In this document: in pieces, positions 43,095-52,602 of the stretch
How the letters are laid out: each line of letters begins with the position of its first letter
How positions within the stretch are numbered: position 1 is the stretch's first letter
Source: Faecalibacter rhinopitheci
Lineage (GTDB): Bacteria; Bacteroidota; Bacteroidia; Flavobacteriales; Weeksellaceae
Direction of reading: 5' to 3'
Assembly: GCF_015234135.1 (NCBI RefSeq)
Contig: NZ_JADGIK010000002.1
Coordinates: 62,001 to 126,000 of the forward strand
Length of the DNA: 64,000 nucleotides
The notes under the pieces: generated by a model
What the model saw: the letters and a program-made list of their open reading frames with translations, nothing else
What the model was told of the DNA's origin: nothing
The model's database searches: none
Position numbers and translations under genes: made by a program

Positions 43095-43171
43095 TTCCGT
43101 TATCTCAACAAGCAACAGAGAAGTGGTCGAATAAATCTTGCCTTATCTGTTTAGATGCTAAACCAACGGAA
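43095..43171 (-). promoter_or_regulatory. Possible structured leader of rpsB
   Basis: Between rpsI and rpsB. Outer 7-bp pairing ttccgtt (43095-43101) with aacggaa (43165-43171) encloses a perfect 6-bp, 3-base-loop hairpin gtttag/ctaaac (43149-43163). Could be a uS2 autoregulatory leader; pairing only seen in one sequence. Confidence 0.35.
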
Positions 43172-43198
43172 AATGGATTTTTTAATAAATTGAAATAA

Positions 43199-43585
43199 TT
43201 AACGTTTAGAGAATTGGAATTTCTTACGTGCTTTCTTCTGACCGAATTTCTTACGTTCAACCATTCTTGGATCACGAGTTAATAACCCTTCTGGTTTTAA
43301 CGTTAAACGGAAATCTGCATCAATTTCGCATAAAGCTCTAGAAATAGCTAAACGGATTGCTTCAGCTTGACCTGTAATTCCACCTCCAAATACTTTAACA
43401 TCTACATTGTATTTGTCTTTTGTACCTGTTAAGATAAAAGCTTGCTCAACTTTGTATTGTAATACTGCAGTTGGGAAGTAGTTTGCTAACTCGCGTCCGT
43501 TGATGAAGATCTCTCCATTCCCTTCTTGTAAGTAAATTCGTGCTACAGAAGTTTTTCTACGTCCGATTTTATGAACTATTGCCAT
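43199..43585 (-). CDS. rpsI: 30S ribosomal protein uS9
   Basis: 128 aa. IGRRKTSVARIYLQEGNGEIFINGREL and the C-terminal RMVERKKFGQKKARKKFQFSKR, whose tail reaches the P-site tRNA. Eight bases downstream of rplM. Confidence 0.97.
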   Translation of the reverse strand: MAIVHKIGRRKTSVARIYLQEGNGEIFINGRELANYFPTAVLQYKVEQAFILTGTKDKYNVDVKVFGGGITGQAEAIRLAISRALCEIDADFRLTLKPEGLLTRDPRMVERKKFGQKKARKKFQFSKR

Positions 43586-43593
43586 AGAATTAA

Positions 43594-44049
43594 TTATAAA
43601 TATTCGTTAATATCGATTTGTTTTGGTTGTTGAGCCTCGTGATTGTGCTCTGTACCTACAAATACGTGTAAATTAGTTAATAACTTGTTACCTAATTTGT
43701 TTTTTGGTAACATCCCTTTAACTGACTTCTCAATTAAACGTGCAGGATCTTTAGCAAAAACTTCTTTTGCAGTTAAAGATCTTTGACCTCCTGGGTAACC
43801 TGTGTGACGGATGTATAATTTCTCATCCCACTTGTTTCCTGTTAATTGAATTTTTTCAGCATTAATAACGATTACATACTCTCCACAATCTGCGTGAGGA
43901 GTAAAGTTCGTTTTATGCTTTCCTCTAATAAGCTTCGCAACACCTGACGCTAAACGTCCTAATGATAGGTTAGAAGCGTCCACTACTACCCATTCTTTCT
44001 GAGCAGTCTCTTTGTTGGCTGATGTAGTTTTGTAACTTAACGTGTCCAC
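43594..44049 (-). CDS. rplM: 50S ribosomal protein uL13
   Basis: 151 aa. WVVVDASNLSLGRLASGVAKLIRGKHKTNFTPHADCGEYVIVINAEKI is diagnostic. First gene of the rplM-rpsI(-rpsB-tsf) unit. Confidence 0.97.
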   Translation of the reverse strand: MDTLSYKTTSANKETAQKEWVVVDASNLSLGRLASGVAKLIRGKHKTNFTPHADCGEYVIVINAEKIQLTGNKWDEKLYIRHTGYPGGQRSLTAKEVFAKDPARLIEKSVKGMLPKNKLGNKLLTNLHVFVGTEHNHEAQQPKQIDINEYL

Positions 44050-44099
44050 TATCTTGATTTTTAATATTTTATAAATTACCGACTATCCGATCGGGGGTG

Positions 44100-44130
44100 C
44101 AAATGTAAGAAATACATTTGAATTGCCAAA
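44100..44130 (-). promoter_or_regulatory. Promoter of rplM-rpsI
   Basis: Minus strand: TTTTG, 19 bp, TACATTTG (44100-44107), then CACCCCC. Full Bacteroidota consensus with the GCACC start region. Confidence 0.72.
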
Positions 44131-44223
44131 AGATCTATTCAAATAAATGGTAGAATCAAGGCATATTTCCCTAATTAAGATATAATCGAGGCAAAATTAA
44201 TCTTTTTATTTTAATTATTCAGA

Positions 44224-45084
44224 TTAATCTTTACTAAATGGTAAAATCTCTTGTGTTGTAGATCCTAATCCATCTATTCCATATTCAATTACATCCCCTG
44301 GTTGTAACCATCTTTGAGGTGTTTTTCCCATACCTGAACCTGCTGGTGATCCTGTTGAAATAATATCTCCAGGTAGGAATGACATAAATTGTGATAAATA
44401 AGAAATTAATTTTGGTATGCGGTAAATAAAATCACTTGTATTACCATCTTGCATTAATTCTCCATTTAATTTTAGCCATACACGTAAATTATTTACGTCT
44501 TCAATTTCATCTTGTGTTGCAATAAAGGGTCCGATTGGTGCAAATGTATCACAACCTTTTCCTTTATCCCATGTACCTCCACGTTCAGTTTGAAAAGCGC
44601 GTTCAGAAATATCATTGATTAAAGCATATCCATATACATGGTTCATGGCTTCCTCCTCTGTTACATTATTAGCTTTTTTACCAATTACAATACATAATTC
44701 TGTTTCCCAGTCCATCTTTGTAGAACCATTTGGTTGCATAATTCCATCTTGTGGTCCATTAAAAGATTGATTTGCTTTGATAAACATAATTGGTTCTGCT
44801 TGTTGCTGTAAACCTGTTTCTTTTACGTGATCATCAAAATTTAATCCCACACAAACAATTTTACCAGGACGTACTAATGGAGGACCAATACGTACCTCAT
44901 CTGCAACTTCTTGTAATTGATCTAAATTTGTTTGGATATAATTTTCTAATGTTTTTTGCTTTTCGTCGTCACCAAAAAAGAATTCATCATACACAATTCC
45001 AGAAGCCGATACATCATACTTCTTATCGTTGATGATTACACCTGATTTCTCTTGACCTTTTGGCCCAAATCTAAAAATTTTCAT
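44224..45084 (-). CDS. Fumarylacetoacetate hydrolase family protein
   Basis: 286 aa FAH-fold hydrolase. PGKIVCVGLNFDDHVKETG, DWETELCIVIGKKANNV (acidic metal ligands) and GDIISTGSPAGSGMGKTPQRWLQPGD are typical of the ureidoglycolate lyase/5-carboxymethyl-2-hydroxymuconate isomerase-like subgroup, close to FAHD1 acylpyruvases. Substrate uncertain. Monocistronic. Confidence 0.87.
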   Translation of the reverse strand: MKIFRFGPKGQEKSGVIINDKKYDVSASGIVYDEFFFGDDEKQKTLENYIQTNLDQLQEVADEVRIGPPLVRPGKIVCVGLNFDDHVKETGLQQQAEPIMFIKANQSFNGPQDGIMQPNGSTKMDWETELCIVIGKKANNVTEEEAMNHVYGYALINDISERAFQTERGGTWDKGKGCDTFAPIGPFIATQDEIEDVNNLRVWLKLNGELMQDGNTSDFIYRIPKLISYLSQFMSFLPGDIISTGSPAGSGMGKTPQRWLQPGDVIEYGIDGLGSTTQEILPFSKD

Positions 45085-45109
45085 GATTTTGATTTATTTT
45101 TTCCGGGTG

Positions 45110-45117
45110 CAAATATA
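45110..45117 (-). promoter_or_regulatory. Promoter -7 box (TATATTTG) of the FAH family gene
   Basis: Exact TAnnTTTG on the minus strand followed by CACCC. Confidence 0.6.
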
Positions 45118-45175
45118 GCAAATGAAAAAGGGATTCCGAATTGGAACCCCTTATTTTATGATAAATTTCAGTTTA

Positions 45176-46318
45176 TTACCCTTTAGCAATACCTCTAGAA
45201 ATTACAATTTTCTGAATTTCTGACGTACCTTCATAGATTTGTGTAATCTTTGCATCACGCATCATACGCTCTACATGATACTCACGCACATATCCATTTC
45301 CACCATGTATTTGTACTGCTTCAATAGTAACGTCCATCGCGGTTTTAGAAGCAAATAATTTTGCCATAGCTCCTGAAATAGAGATATCTTTCCCTGCATC
45401 TTTTTCTGCAGCAGCTTTATAACACAACATACGAGCTGCAGAAATACTTGTAGCCATATCCGCTAGCTTGAAGGAAACTCCTTGATGATTAATAATTTCA
45501 GTTTTGAAAGCTTTACGAATCTTTGCATATTCTAATGCCAACTCATAAGCACCTTGTGCAATACCTAAAGCTTGAGATGCAATTCCAATACGACCTCCGT
45601 TTAATACATTCATAGCAAATGTAAATCCGAATCCGTCCTCTCCAATTCTGTTTTCTTTAGGAACTTTTACATCGTTAAAGAATAATGAATGTGTATCAGA
45701 TCCTCTAATACCCATTTTGTTTTCTTTCGGTCCAACTTCAAAACCTTCCCATCCTTTTTCTACAATAAAAGCGTTAATCCCTTTATGTCCTTTTTCTGGA
45801 TGAGTATGTGCAATTACTAAATATGTAGAAGCATTACCCCCATTTGTTATCCAGTTTTTAGTTCCGTTTAACAAATAATAATCTCCCATATCAACGGCAG
45901 TTGTTTTTTGAGAAGTTGCGTCAGATCCTGCATCTGGTTCTGATAAACAGAAAGCTCCAATTACTTGACCAGAAGCTAAAGGTACTAGATATTTTTCTTT
46001 TTGTTCTTCTGAGCAGTATTTCTCCATACCAGCACATACTAATGAATTATTAACTGACATTACTACGGCTGCTGAAGCATCAACTTTAGCAATTTCCTCC
46101 ATTGCAATAACATAAGAAACGCTATCTAATCCTGAACCTCCATATTTTGGATCTACCATCATTCCTAAGAATCCTAACTCTCCCATTTTTTTAACAGCAT
46201 CATAAGGAAATGTTGAAGTTTCATCGCGTTCAATAACTCCAGGTAACAATTCTGCTTTTGCAAAGTCACGTGCAGCTTGTTGGATCATTAACTGCTCTTC
46301 ATTAAGTTCAAAATTCAT
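45176..46318 (-). CDS. Acyl-CoA dehydrogenase
   Basis: 380 aa FAD enzyme of fatty-acid or branched-chain acyl-CoA oxidation. FCLSEPDAGSDA, WITNGGNASTYLVIAHT, and QIHGGNGYVREYHVERMMRDAKITQIYEGTSEIQ (catalytic Glu in YEGTSEIQ) are standard. Chain-length preference cannot be read by eye. Lies 41 bases downstream of porT. Confidence 0.94.
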   Translation of the reverse strand: MNFELNEEQLMIQQAARDFAKAELLPGVIERDETSTFPYDAVKKMGELGFLGMMVDPKYGGSGLDSVSYVIAMEEIAKVDASAAVVMSVNNSLVCAGMEKYCSEEQKEKYLVPLASGQVIGAFCLSEPDAGSDATSQKTTAVDMGDYYLLNGTKNWITNGGNASTYLVIAHTHPEKGHKGINAFIVEKGWEGFEVGPKENKMGIRGSDTHSLFFNDVKVPKENRIGEDGFGFTFAMNVLNGGRIGIASQALGIAQGAYELALEYAKIRKAFKTEIINHQGVSFKLADMATSISAARMLCYKAAAEKDAGKDISISGAMAKLFASKTAMDVTIEAVQIHGGNGYVREYHVERMMRDAKITQIYEGTSEIQKIVISRGIAKG

Positions 46319-46359
46319 GGCTATATAATTATTTTTATGGTTTTTATTTTATTATGGTT

Positions 46360-47118
46360 TTATTCAAATTTTAGAGAAAAAACTACTGCTCTAGTTTGTA
46401 ATGAGTTTAATGTATTTGCATACCCAACAGTTCCTGGCTCATCAGGAACAATTTCATTATTGATAAAGAACATTCCTTTGACAGAAGGCGTTAATTTGAA
46501 TCGTTTAAAATATATTTCGATTCCCATCTCAGCTTGCCAATTAAAGTTATGAGTATTTGTTCTAAACACGCCTACATTATTATCATCTTCTTTATCTTCG
46601 TTAGATTGTAAATTATTTACATATCCAAAACCACCTTGTATATAAGGTTTTGTATTGAACCATCTATTCCCCGATAAATTTAATAAAAATGGAATTTCAA
46701 TATAAGTAGATTTTACTTCTCTTTGATACAAATCTAGCTCAGCTGCATTCTTCACCTGAAATGTTAGTGTTCTCTGGGCGAAGTGAATTCCGGGCTCTAC
46801 TTTTAATGCTACATTATCATTAATTTTCAATTTCCCGGTTAATCCAACAGAAAAACCTGGTTTAGACTCTTGTTGTAAATAAACTAAACCGTATCTGTTG
46901 ACTCCATCATCATCTGGTGTTGAATCTGGAATATTATTATTTTGAGCTTTAGGAGAAACTTTATAGGACATTATATTAGTACCTAAAAAATATCCAAAAG
47001 AAAATCTCTTTTCATCATGTTCTATTCGGTTCCATTCTTTATCAGAATTAGGTCTAAATTGTGCACTTGCTAAAGATGCTATTCCTAATGTTACTATTAG
47101 TAGTAATTTTTTTCTCAT
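46360..47118 (-). CDS. porT: Type IX secretion/gliding protein PorT (SprT)
   Basis: 252 aa outer-membrane beta-barrel with signal peptide (1-19, SLASAQ). RFSFGYFLGTNIMSYKVSP and the regular barrel strands to the C-terminal AVVFSLKFE fit PorT. The position directly downstream of menG/ubiE is the conserved flavobacterial arrangement. PorT is required for type IX secretion, in line with the sorting-domain proteins at 39784 and 40928. Confidence 0.85.
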   Translation of the reverse strand: MRKKLLLIVTLGIASLASAQFRPNSDKEWNRIEHDEKRFSFGYFLGTNIMSYKVSPKAQNNNIPDSTPDDDGVNRYGLVYLQQESKPGFSVGLTGKLKINDNVALKVEPGIHFAQRTLTFQVKNAAELDLYQREVKSTYIEIPFLLNLSGNRWFNTKPYIQGGFGYVNNLQSNEDKEDDNNVGVFRTNTHNFNWQAEMGIEIYFKRFKLTPSVKGMFFINNEIVPDEPGTVGYANTLNSLQTRAVVFSLKFE

Positions 47119-47144
47119 AAGTATTCAACGTATTACAAGCAATT

Positions 47145-47879
47145 TTATTTTAAACTCTTATAAATGCTTGCAATTCCAAATGTAAGTTTTTTATCAATTG
47201 GTTGAATAAAATTTACATTTTTAAGAATATTCTTCATTTCTTCTCCATGCGGAAATGCTGCTACAGAATCAGGAAGGTAAGTATATGCACTTTGATCTTT
47301 CGAAATTAATTTTCCTATTGCAGGTAAAATATATTTTGAATAAAAAGTATATAATTGCTTCATTGGAAAAGCTGTTGGATAAGAAAATTCTAAAATCACA
47401 AACGTTCCTCCTGGTTTCAAAATACGGCGAATTTCAGCTAAACCTTTTTCTAAATTTTCAAAATTTCGCACTCCAAAAGATACTGTAATACAATCGAATG
47501 TGTTGTCTGCAAAAGGTAAATTTTCAGAATCACCTTGTATCATTTCTACACGATTCGTTAATCCTTCTGCTTGTACTTTTTTACGTCCAACTTCTAACAT
47601 ACCAGCAGACAAATCTAATCCTGTAATTTGCGCATCTGTGCTTTTAGCCATCATAATTGCTAAGTCACCTGTCCCTGTTGCAATATCCAAAATTGTTTTC
47701 GGCTTTGCCGCTTTTACAATTTTAATAACATCTTTTCTCCACTGAATGTCAATACCTCCAGATAAGATACGATTTAGTAAATCATATTTTGGAGAAATAT
47801 TATCAAACATTTGTTCTACTTGCTTCTTTTTACTTAGTTCAGAAGCTTCATATGGTGTTATATTATCGTGTTTTGCCAT
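47145..47879 (-). CDS. menG: Demethylmenaquinone methyltransferase
   Basis: 244 aa class I SAM methyltransferase of the UbiE/MenG family, last step of menaquinone synthesis. [39 protein letters not shown] and [26 protein letters not shown] are signatures. Flavobacteriia use menaquinone, so the menG role is preferred over ubiE. Followed 26 bases later by porT. Confidence 0.94.
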   Translation of the reverse strand: MAKHDNITPYEASELSKKKQVEQMFDNISPKYDLLNRILSGGIDIQWRKDVIKIVKAAKPKTILDIATGTGDLAIMMAKSTDAQITGLDLSAGMLEVGRKKVQAEGLTNRVEMIQGDSENLPFADNTFDCITVSFGVRNFENLEKGLAEIRRILKPGGTFVILEFSYPTAFPMKQLYTFYSKYILPAIGKLISKDQSAYTYLPDSVAAFPHGEEMKNILKNVNFIQPIDKKLTFGIASIYKSLK

Positions 47880-47904
47880 TCTTGGTTTTCTAAATATTGT
47901 TTAG

Positions 47905-48462
47905 TTATTCGTAGTTTTCGAAATAGAATTGTTTAAAATCTTCTTTGCGGAAAATCTTAGACAAGTCTGTTTTCTTCTCAGAATTTTTTATAAAAACTTT
48001 CGGATATTTTTGATCTAGGTTATAATAAAAATCCTCTTCATACATTTTATCTGCTTTAAATATATTACCTAAATAGGCCTTATTATCAATCGCAATATTC
48101 CTAGATTTAAAAATTGAATCTTTATTTTCTCTTACACCATAAGGACGTGTAAAAACATAATAATCCGATAGAGTTGGATTAATCAATCCTGCTGATCTTC
48201 TGATTTCTATTACTGTATCAACCTTTTTACCATTGTATTGAAATTTCAACGTATGCTCACCCTTAGGTAAATCAATCCTAACAAATTGCTGAGGCGCAAT
48301 GGTAAAATCTCTTTCATCTATTCTCATATTAATAGTATTATCACTAGGATTATCTATCACATAACCATCTGGTTTACTTAAAACGAAATTATAAATAAGT
48401 ACAATCACTCCTAAGATTGCAAGTATTAATAAAAACCCAATTAATGAAGAATTCTTTTTCAT
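47905..48462 (-). CDS. Membrane-anchored protein of unknown function
   Basis: 185 aa with one N-terminal transmembrane helix (about 8-28) and an outer domain with beta strands (NTINMRIDERDFTIAPQQFVRIDLPKGEHTLKF), resembling a PEGA-like or carboxypeptidase-like sandwich. Lies 25 bases upstream of menG on the same strand. No motif recognised. Confidence 0.65.
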   Translation of the reverse strand: MKKNSSLIGFLLILAILGVIVLIYNFVLSKPDGYVIDNPSDNTINMRIDERDFTIAPQQFVRIDLPKGEHTLKFQYNGKKVDTVIEIRRSAGLINPTLSDYYVFTRPYGVRENKDSIFKSRNIAIDNKAYLGNIFKADKMYEEDFYYNLDQKYPKVFIKNSEKKTDLSKIFRKEDFKQFYFENYE

Positions 48463-48539
48463 GTTGCTAAATTACGATGAGTTTATCAAACTCTAAATGA
48501 GTTAGCGCATATTTTTATTTTCTATTTTAATGAAATGAT

Positions 48540-48547
48540 TACCTTTG
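48540..48547 (+). promoter_or_regulatory. Promoter -7 box (TACCTTTG) for the KAS III-aroC pair
   Basis: Exact TAnnTTTG match 29 bases before the ATG at 48577. Confidence 0.55.
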
Positions 48548-48576
48548 TTTGATATTTAAGACTTGAAATCATTAAA

Positions 48577-49650
48577 ATGATAAATTCAGTAATTACTGGT
48601 TCAGGGCATTATTTACCAAATAGAATCATTAAAAACGATTATTTCCATGATTATGTTTTTTTTGATGAAAATGGAGAAAAAATCCTAAAACCTGGTGATG
48701 AAATCACTCAAAAATTCGAAGAAATAACAGAAATAAGAGAGCGTCGTTATGTAGAAGATGACCTTTTAAATTCTGATATAGCAACTTTTGCAGCTAAAAA
48801 AGCAATCGAAGAATCTGGTGTTAATCTGGAAGAAATTGATTATATTATTGTAGGTCATAATTTTGGAGATATCGACCCTATTGGTAAACAGATCGATATT
48901 ATGCCTTCTATATCTGCTAAAGTTAAACACAACTTAGGAATCACTAACCTTAAATGTAAACCTTATGACATGACATTTGGTTGCCCAGGTTGGATTGAAG
49001 GTTTAATCCTTGCACACCAATTTATTCAAGCTTCTATTGCTAAAAAAATTCTTGTAATAGGCTCTGATACTTTATCTCGTGCAGTAGATCCACATGATCG
49101 TTCAGCCATGATTTTTGCGGACGGTGCTGGTGCTGTAATTTTAGAAGCAAAGGAAGATGACTATAAATATGGTATTTTAAACTACGATTCTTTAAGTTAT
49201 ACAGGTCCAGAGCTAGACTATCTAAAAAATGGTAAATCTTTAAATCCGGATTACAAAGGTTCAATAAAAAATATTCGTATGAAAGGTAGAAAAGTATACG
49301 AATTTGTTTTAAAAAATGTGCCTCCTGCCTTGACAGATTTATTGACAGCATCTAACCTTGACCTTGATGATATTGATAAAATATTATTGCATCAAGCCAA
49401 TGCGAAAATGGATCACGCTATGATCGAACGTTTATACAAAAGCTATGGGAAAAAAGCACCGGAAAACATTGACCCAATGACTGTACAATTCTTAGGGAAT
49501 ACTTCCGTTGCCACTGTACCTACTATGTTTGATTTAATTGCTAAAGGTCAATTACAACCTCATCAATTTAATGCTAACGATACAATCATTATGGCTTCTG
49601 TAGGAGCTACTATGAATGTGAATGCAGTAATTTATAAATTCAAAAAATAA
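48577..49650 (+). CDS. 3-oxoacyl-ACP synthase III family protein
   Basis: 357 aa thiolase-fold condensing enzyme. The Cys-His-Asn triad is visible in DMTFGCPGWIEG, LLHQANAKMDHAMIERL and FLGNTSVATVPTM. N-terminal ITGSGHYLPNRIIKN is FabH-like, but the protein is about 30 residues longer than FabH, so a separate KAS III-like role (for example in special lipid or flexirubin-type synthesis) is possible. aroC starts nine bases later. Confidence 0.87.
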   Translation: MINSVITGSGHYLPNRIIKNDYFHDYVFFDENGEKILKPGDEITQKFEEITEIRERRYVEDDLLNSDIATFAAKKAIEESGVNLEEIDYIIVGHNFGDIDPIGKQIDIMPSISAKVKHNLGITNLKCKPYDMTFGCPGWIEGLILAHQFIQASIAKKILVIGSDTLSRAVDPHDRSAMIFADGAGAVILEAKEDDYKYGILNYDSLSYTGPELDYLKNGKSLNPDYKGSIKNIRMKGRKVYEFVLKNVPPALTDLLTASNLDLDDIDKILLHQANAKMDHAMIERLYKSYGKKAPENIDPMTVQFLGNTSVATVPTMFDLIAKGQLQPHQFNANDTIIMASVGATMNVNAVIYKFKK

Positions 49651-49659
49651 ACACATCAT

Positions 49660-50718
49660 TTGAATTCTTTCGGGAGATTATTTAAAATCTCAACATTTGG
49701 AGAAAGCCACGGTGTGGCAATTGGCGGAGTAATTGATGGTGTTCCAAGTGGAATCAAATTGGATTTTGATTGGATACAACAACAATTAGATCGTCGAAAA
49801 CCTGGGCAATCTGCTATCGTTACTCAACGTAAAGAACCTGATACGGTTCAATTTTTATCGGGAATTATTGATGGGATAACAACTGGTGCATCTATAGGTT
49901 TTATTATTCCTAATGACAACCAAAAATCGCACGATTACGATCATATCAAAGGTGTTTATCGACCATCTCATGCGGATTATACTTACGATAAAAAGTATGG
50001 TATTCGCGATCATCGTGGAGGAGGACGAACTTCTGCACGTGAAACTGCTAATTGGGTAGTTGGAGGTGCTGTAGCTAAGCATATTATTCCTGAAATCAAA
50101 ATCACGGCATATGTAAGTAGTGTTGGAGAAATTAAATTGGATAATGTTTATTCAAACTATGATTTTTCTAACATTGAAGAGACAGCTGTTCGTTGTCCTG
50201 ATTTAATTGTAGCAGAACAAATGATTGAGCGCATTAAACAAATTCGTAAAGAAGGAGATACCATTGGTGGTGAAGTGACGTGTATTATTCAGAACGTGCC
50301 TGTTGGATTAGGTGAACCTATTTTTGATAAGCTACACGCACGTTTAGGTCAAGCGATGTTATCGATTAACGCGGTAAAAGGTTTTGAATACGGCGAAGGT
50401 TTTGCATCAACTTCAATGAAAGGTTCTGAAATGAATGACCAATTCAATCCAGATGGAACAACTAAAACTAATTATTCTGGAGGAATCCAAGGTGGTGTTT
50501 CAAATGGAATGGATATTTATTTTAAAGTTGCTTTCAAACCTGTTGCGACATTAATGCAAGAACAAACGACATTAAATGCAAATGGCGATATGGTCGAAAT
50601 GCACGGAAAAGGTCGTCACGATCCTTGTGTGGTTCCTAGAGCTGTTCCTATCGTGGAAGCTTTAGCGGCAATGACACTTGCTGATATGGTTTTAATCCAA
50701 AGAACAAGAAATATTTAA
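49660..50718 (+). CDS. aroC: Chorismate synthase
   Basis: 352 aa FMN-dependent final enzyme of the shikimate pathway. [43 protein letters not shown] and [21 protein letters not shown] are diagnostic. TTG start nine bases after the upstream gene. Confidence 0.96.
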   Translation: MNSFGRLFKISTFGESHGVAIGGVIDGVPSGIKLDFDWIQQQLDRRKPGQSAIVTQRKEPDTVQFLSGIIDGITTGASIGFIIPNDNQKSHDYDHIKGVYRPSHADYTYDKKYGIRDHRGGGRTSARETANWVVGGAVAKHIIPEIKITAYVSSVGEIKLDNVYSNYDFSNIEETAVRCPDLIVAEQMIERIKQIRKEGDTIGGEVTCIIQNVPVGLGEPIFDKLHARLGQAMLSINAVKGFEYGEGFASTSMKGSEMNDQFNPDGTTKTNYSGGIQGGVSNGMDIYFKVAFKPVATLMQEQTTLNANGDMVEMHGKGRHDPCVVPRAVPIVEALAAMTLADMVLIQRTRNI

Positions 50719-50722
50719 ATAC

Positions 50723-50750
50723 AAAAGCACTTCGATTGGAGTGCTTTTTT
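50723..50750 (+). terminator. Terminator after aroC
   Basis: Stem aaaagcact/agtgctttt, eight-base loop, T-tract. Confidence 0.8.
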
Positions 50751-51430
50751 TATAGGTTTAAATTTTTAAAGGCTTTACGATATGTTTCTCCAATCGGAAT
50801 CAGTTTATCTTGTATGTAAACAGAATTTCCATCAATTGCTGTTAAATGTTTTGTATTAATTAAATACGAACGATGAATTCTTTTAAAATTTGATGGCAAA
50901 CGTTCTTCGAAGCTTTTCATCGTTTCTAAAACTAAATATTTTGAAGTTTTAGATATGATTTTTAAATAATCTTTCAAACCTTCAACATACAAAATATCAT
51001 CAAAAACTATTTTCACTTGACGACCTTCCGATTTCACAAATAGATAATCTTTATTGTTTTGAATTTTATCTTCAAATAAGCATTTAAATTTTATAATCGA
51101 TTGATCAAATTTTTCTTTTGAAATGGGTTTCAATAAATAATCAATCACATTATAATTAAAACTTTCCAACGCATAATCTGGATAAGCTGTAGTTAAAATA
51201 AATTTCTGCGATTGATCCAACACTTTCATTAATTGAATTCCGGTTAAATCAGGCATCTGAATATCCGTAAAAATCAAATCTACTTTGTTCAATTTTAAGA
51301 AATCAATTGCATCAAAAACTTCAGTTGATGCAAATACTAATTCTAAATCAGCGTTATTTTCAGCATAATGTTTTAATAAAGCAACTGCCAAAGGTTCATC
51401 ATCAATAATGATACATTTAATTTTGCTCAT
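50750..51430 (-). CDS. LytTR family response regulator
   Basis: 226 aa. Receiver domain with the acidic pocket D10-D11, phospho-acceptor D56 (LIFTDIQMPDLTG) and YLLKPI; then a LytTR DNA-binding domain (GRQVKIVFDDILYVEGLKDYLKI, FKRIHRSYLINTKHL). Its start overlaps the kinase gene by 14 bases. Direct repeats suited to a LytTR protein lie upstream of the kinase gene. Confidence 0.93.
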   Translation of the reverse strand: MSKIKCIIIDDEPLAVALLKHYAENNADLELVFASTEVFDAIDFLKLNKVDLIFTDIQMPDLTGIQLMKVLDQSQKFILTTAYPDYALESFNYNVIDYLLKPISKEKFDQSIIKFKCLFEDKIQNNKDYLFVKSEGRQVKIVFDDILYVEGLKDYLKIISKTSKYLVLETMKSFEERLPSNFKRIHRSYLINTKHLTAIDGNSVYIQDKLIPIGETYRKAFKNLNL

Positions 51431-52472
51431 TTACTGGAAATTTTAATTCAACATTAAACATATTTTCATCTGATTTTAATTCTAAAACATAATTATTTAC
51501 AAAATAAAAATCCAATCTTTTTCTCAAATTATCTAAGCCAATTCCTGTTGTCGAATCTTTTTGGTTAACATTTATTTTGTTCTTTACTTCTACTCTACAA
51601 AATTCAGAATCTAAATCAATATTAATCTTTATTGGTTGATTAGAATCTTTTACAACTCCGTGCTTCAATGCATTTTCAATTAATGGAGAAATTATATACG
51701 GATAAATATGTTGATGTTTATTTTTAATATTTGTTTCATATTCCACAAAAAATTGTTCACCAAATCTTAATTTTTCTAAAGCTAAATATTGTTGAATATA
51801 ATCAATTTCTTTCTCAATTTCAATTTGATCTTTATTCGTTTCATAAGTTGTAAAACGCATAATAGAGCTTAAATCTTCTATACCTTTCAAAGCTAATTCA
51901 GGTTTAAATTGAACTAAACTATAAATATTATTCAGTGTATTAAATAAAAAATGTGGGTTAAGTTGGGCTTTTAAAAATTGGATTTCAGCTTTACTTTTTT
52001 CTCGTTCTATTTGCTGATTGAGTTCGTGGGTTTGTATCAAATCAATTACAATCCATAAAAAAAACGAACAAAAAACGACAAAACTAGCGTAATGAAAATT
52101 ATCAAAAATATAGAATAATACACCCGTTTTTGGGTGGTAGTTCACTATATCAAAAAGATAATTAGTCAAAAATTGTTCAATCACAAATCTAATTAAAATG
52201 AAAAACGTAAATGAAAGAAATAGTGATATAAATATATTTTTCCAATTGATGGATTTCAAAAATTTTGGTGCAATGATAAAATAGTTGAACAAAATAGTTA
52301 AAAGTAGAACGATATAAATAGTATATGTAAATATGGATTTTGCATGAAAAAATGTTCTATTGACTTCTAAATTACTCAATCCATTCACAATGATATCAAA
52401 TAAGAAATAAATCATCCAGAAGATGAATATAATTTTTAAACCATTCTTTTTTGAAATTGAAATATGTTTCAT
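51417..52472 (-). CDS. LytS-like sensor histidine kinase
   Basis: 351 aa. Four hydrophobic helices in the first 145 residues, a short coiled coil (IEREKSKAEIQFLKAQ), then the His_kinase domain LNPHFLFNTLNNIYSLV with the phospho-acceptor His and an ATPase-like part PYIISPLIENALKHGV, GIGLDNLRKRL. Pairs with the downstream LytTR regulator. Signal unknown. Confidence 0.92.
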   Translation of the reverse strand: MKHISISKKNGLKIIFIFWMIYFLFDIIVNGLSNLEVNRTFFHAKSIFTYTIYIVLLLTILFNYFIIAPKFLKSINWKNIFISLFLSFTFFILIRFVIEQFLTNYLFDIVNYHPKTGVLFYIFDNFHYASFVVFCSFFLWIVIDLIQTHELNQQIEREKSKAEIQFLKAQLNPHFLFNTLNNIYSLVQFKPELALKGIEDLSSIMRFTTYETNKDQIEIEKEIDYIQQYLALEKLRFGEQFFVEYETNIKNKHQHIYPYIISPLIENALKHGVVKDSNQPIKINIDLDSEFCRVEVKNKINVNQKDSTTGIGLDNLRKRLDFYFVNNYVLELKSDENMFNVELKFPVNEQN

Positions 52473-52521
52473 TGTAATGTTTTTGTAAAAGTAATTGCTT
52501 ATAAAATTAGAATTTCAACGA

Positions 52522-52551
52522 TTCGTCGATTAATCTTATTGGTTCGTCGAT
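52522..52551. promoter_or_regulatory. Direct repeats, probable LytTR binding site
   Basis: TTCGTCGAT occurs twice (52522-52530 and 52543-52551) with a 12-bp spacer, so repeats are 21 bp apart, two helical turns. LytTR regulators such as AgrA bind two 9-bp direct repeats with 12-13 bp spacing. The site lies between the kinase gene and the divergent DUF5694 gene. Confidence 0.5.
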
Positions 52552-52602
52552 AATTGTAAATCAACAATATTTACTTGATAGATATTTGATAAAAATATAA
52601 AG

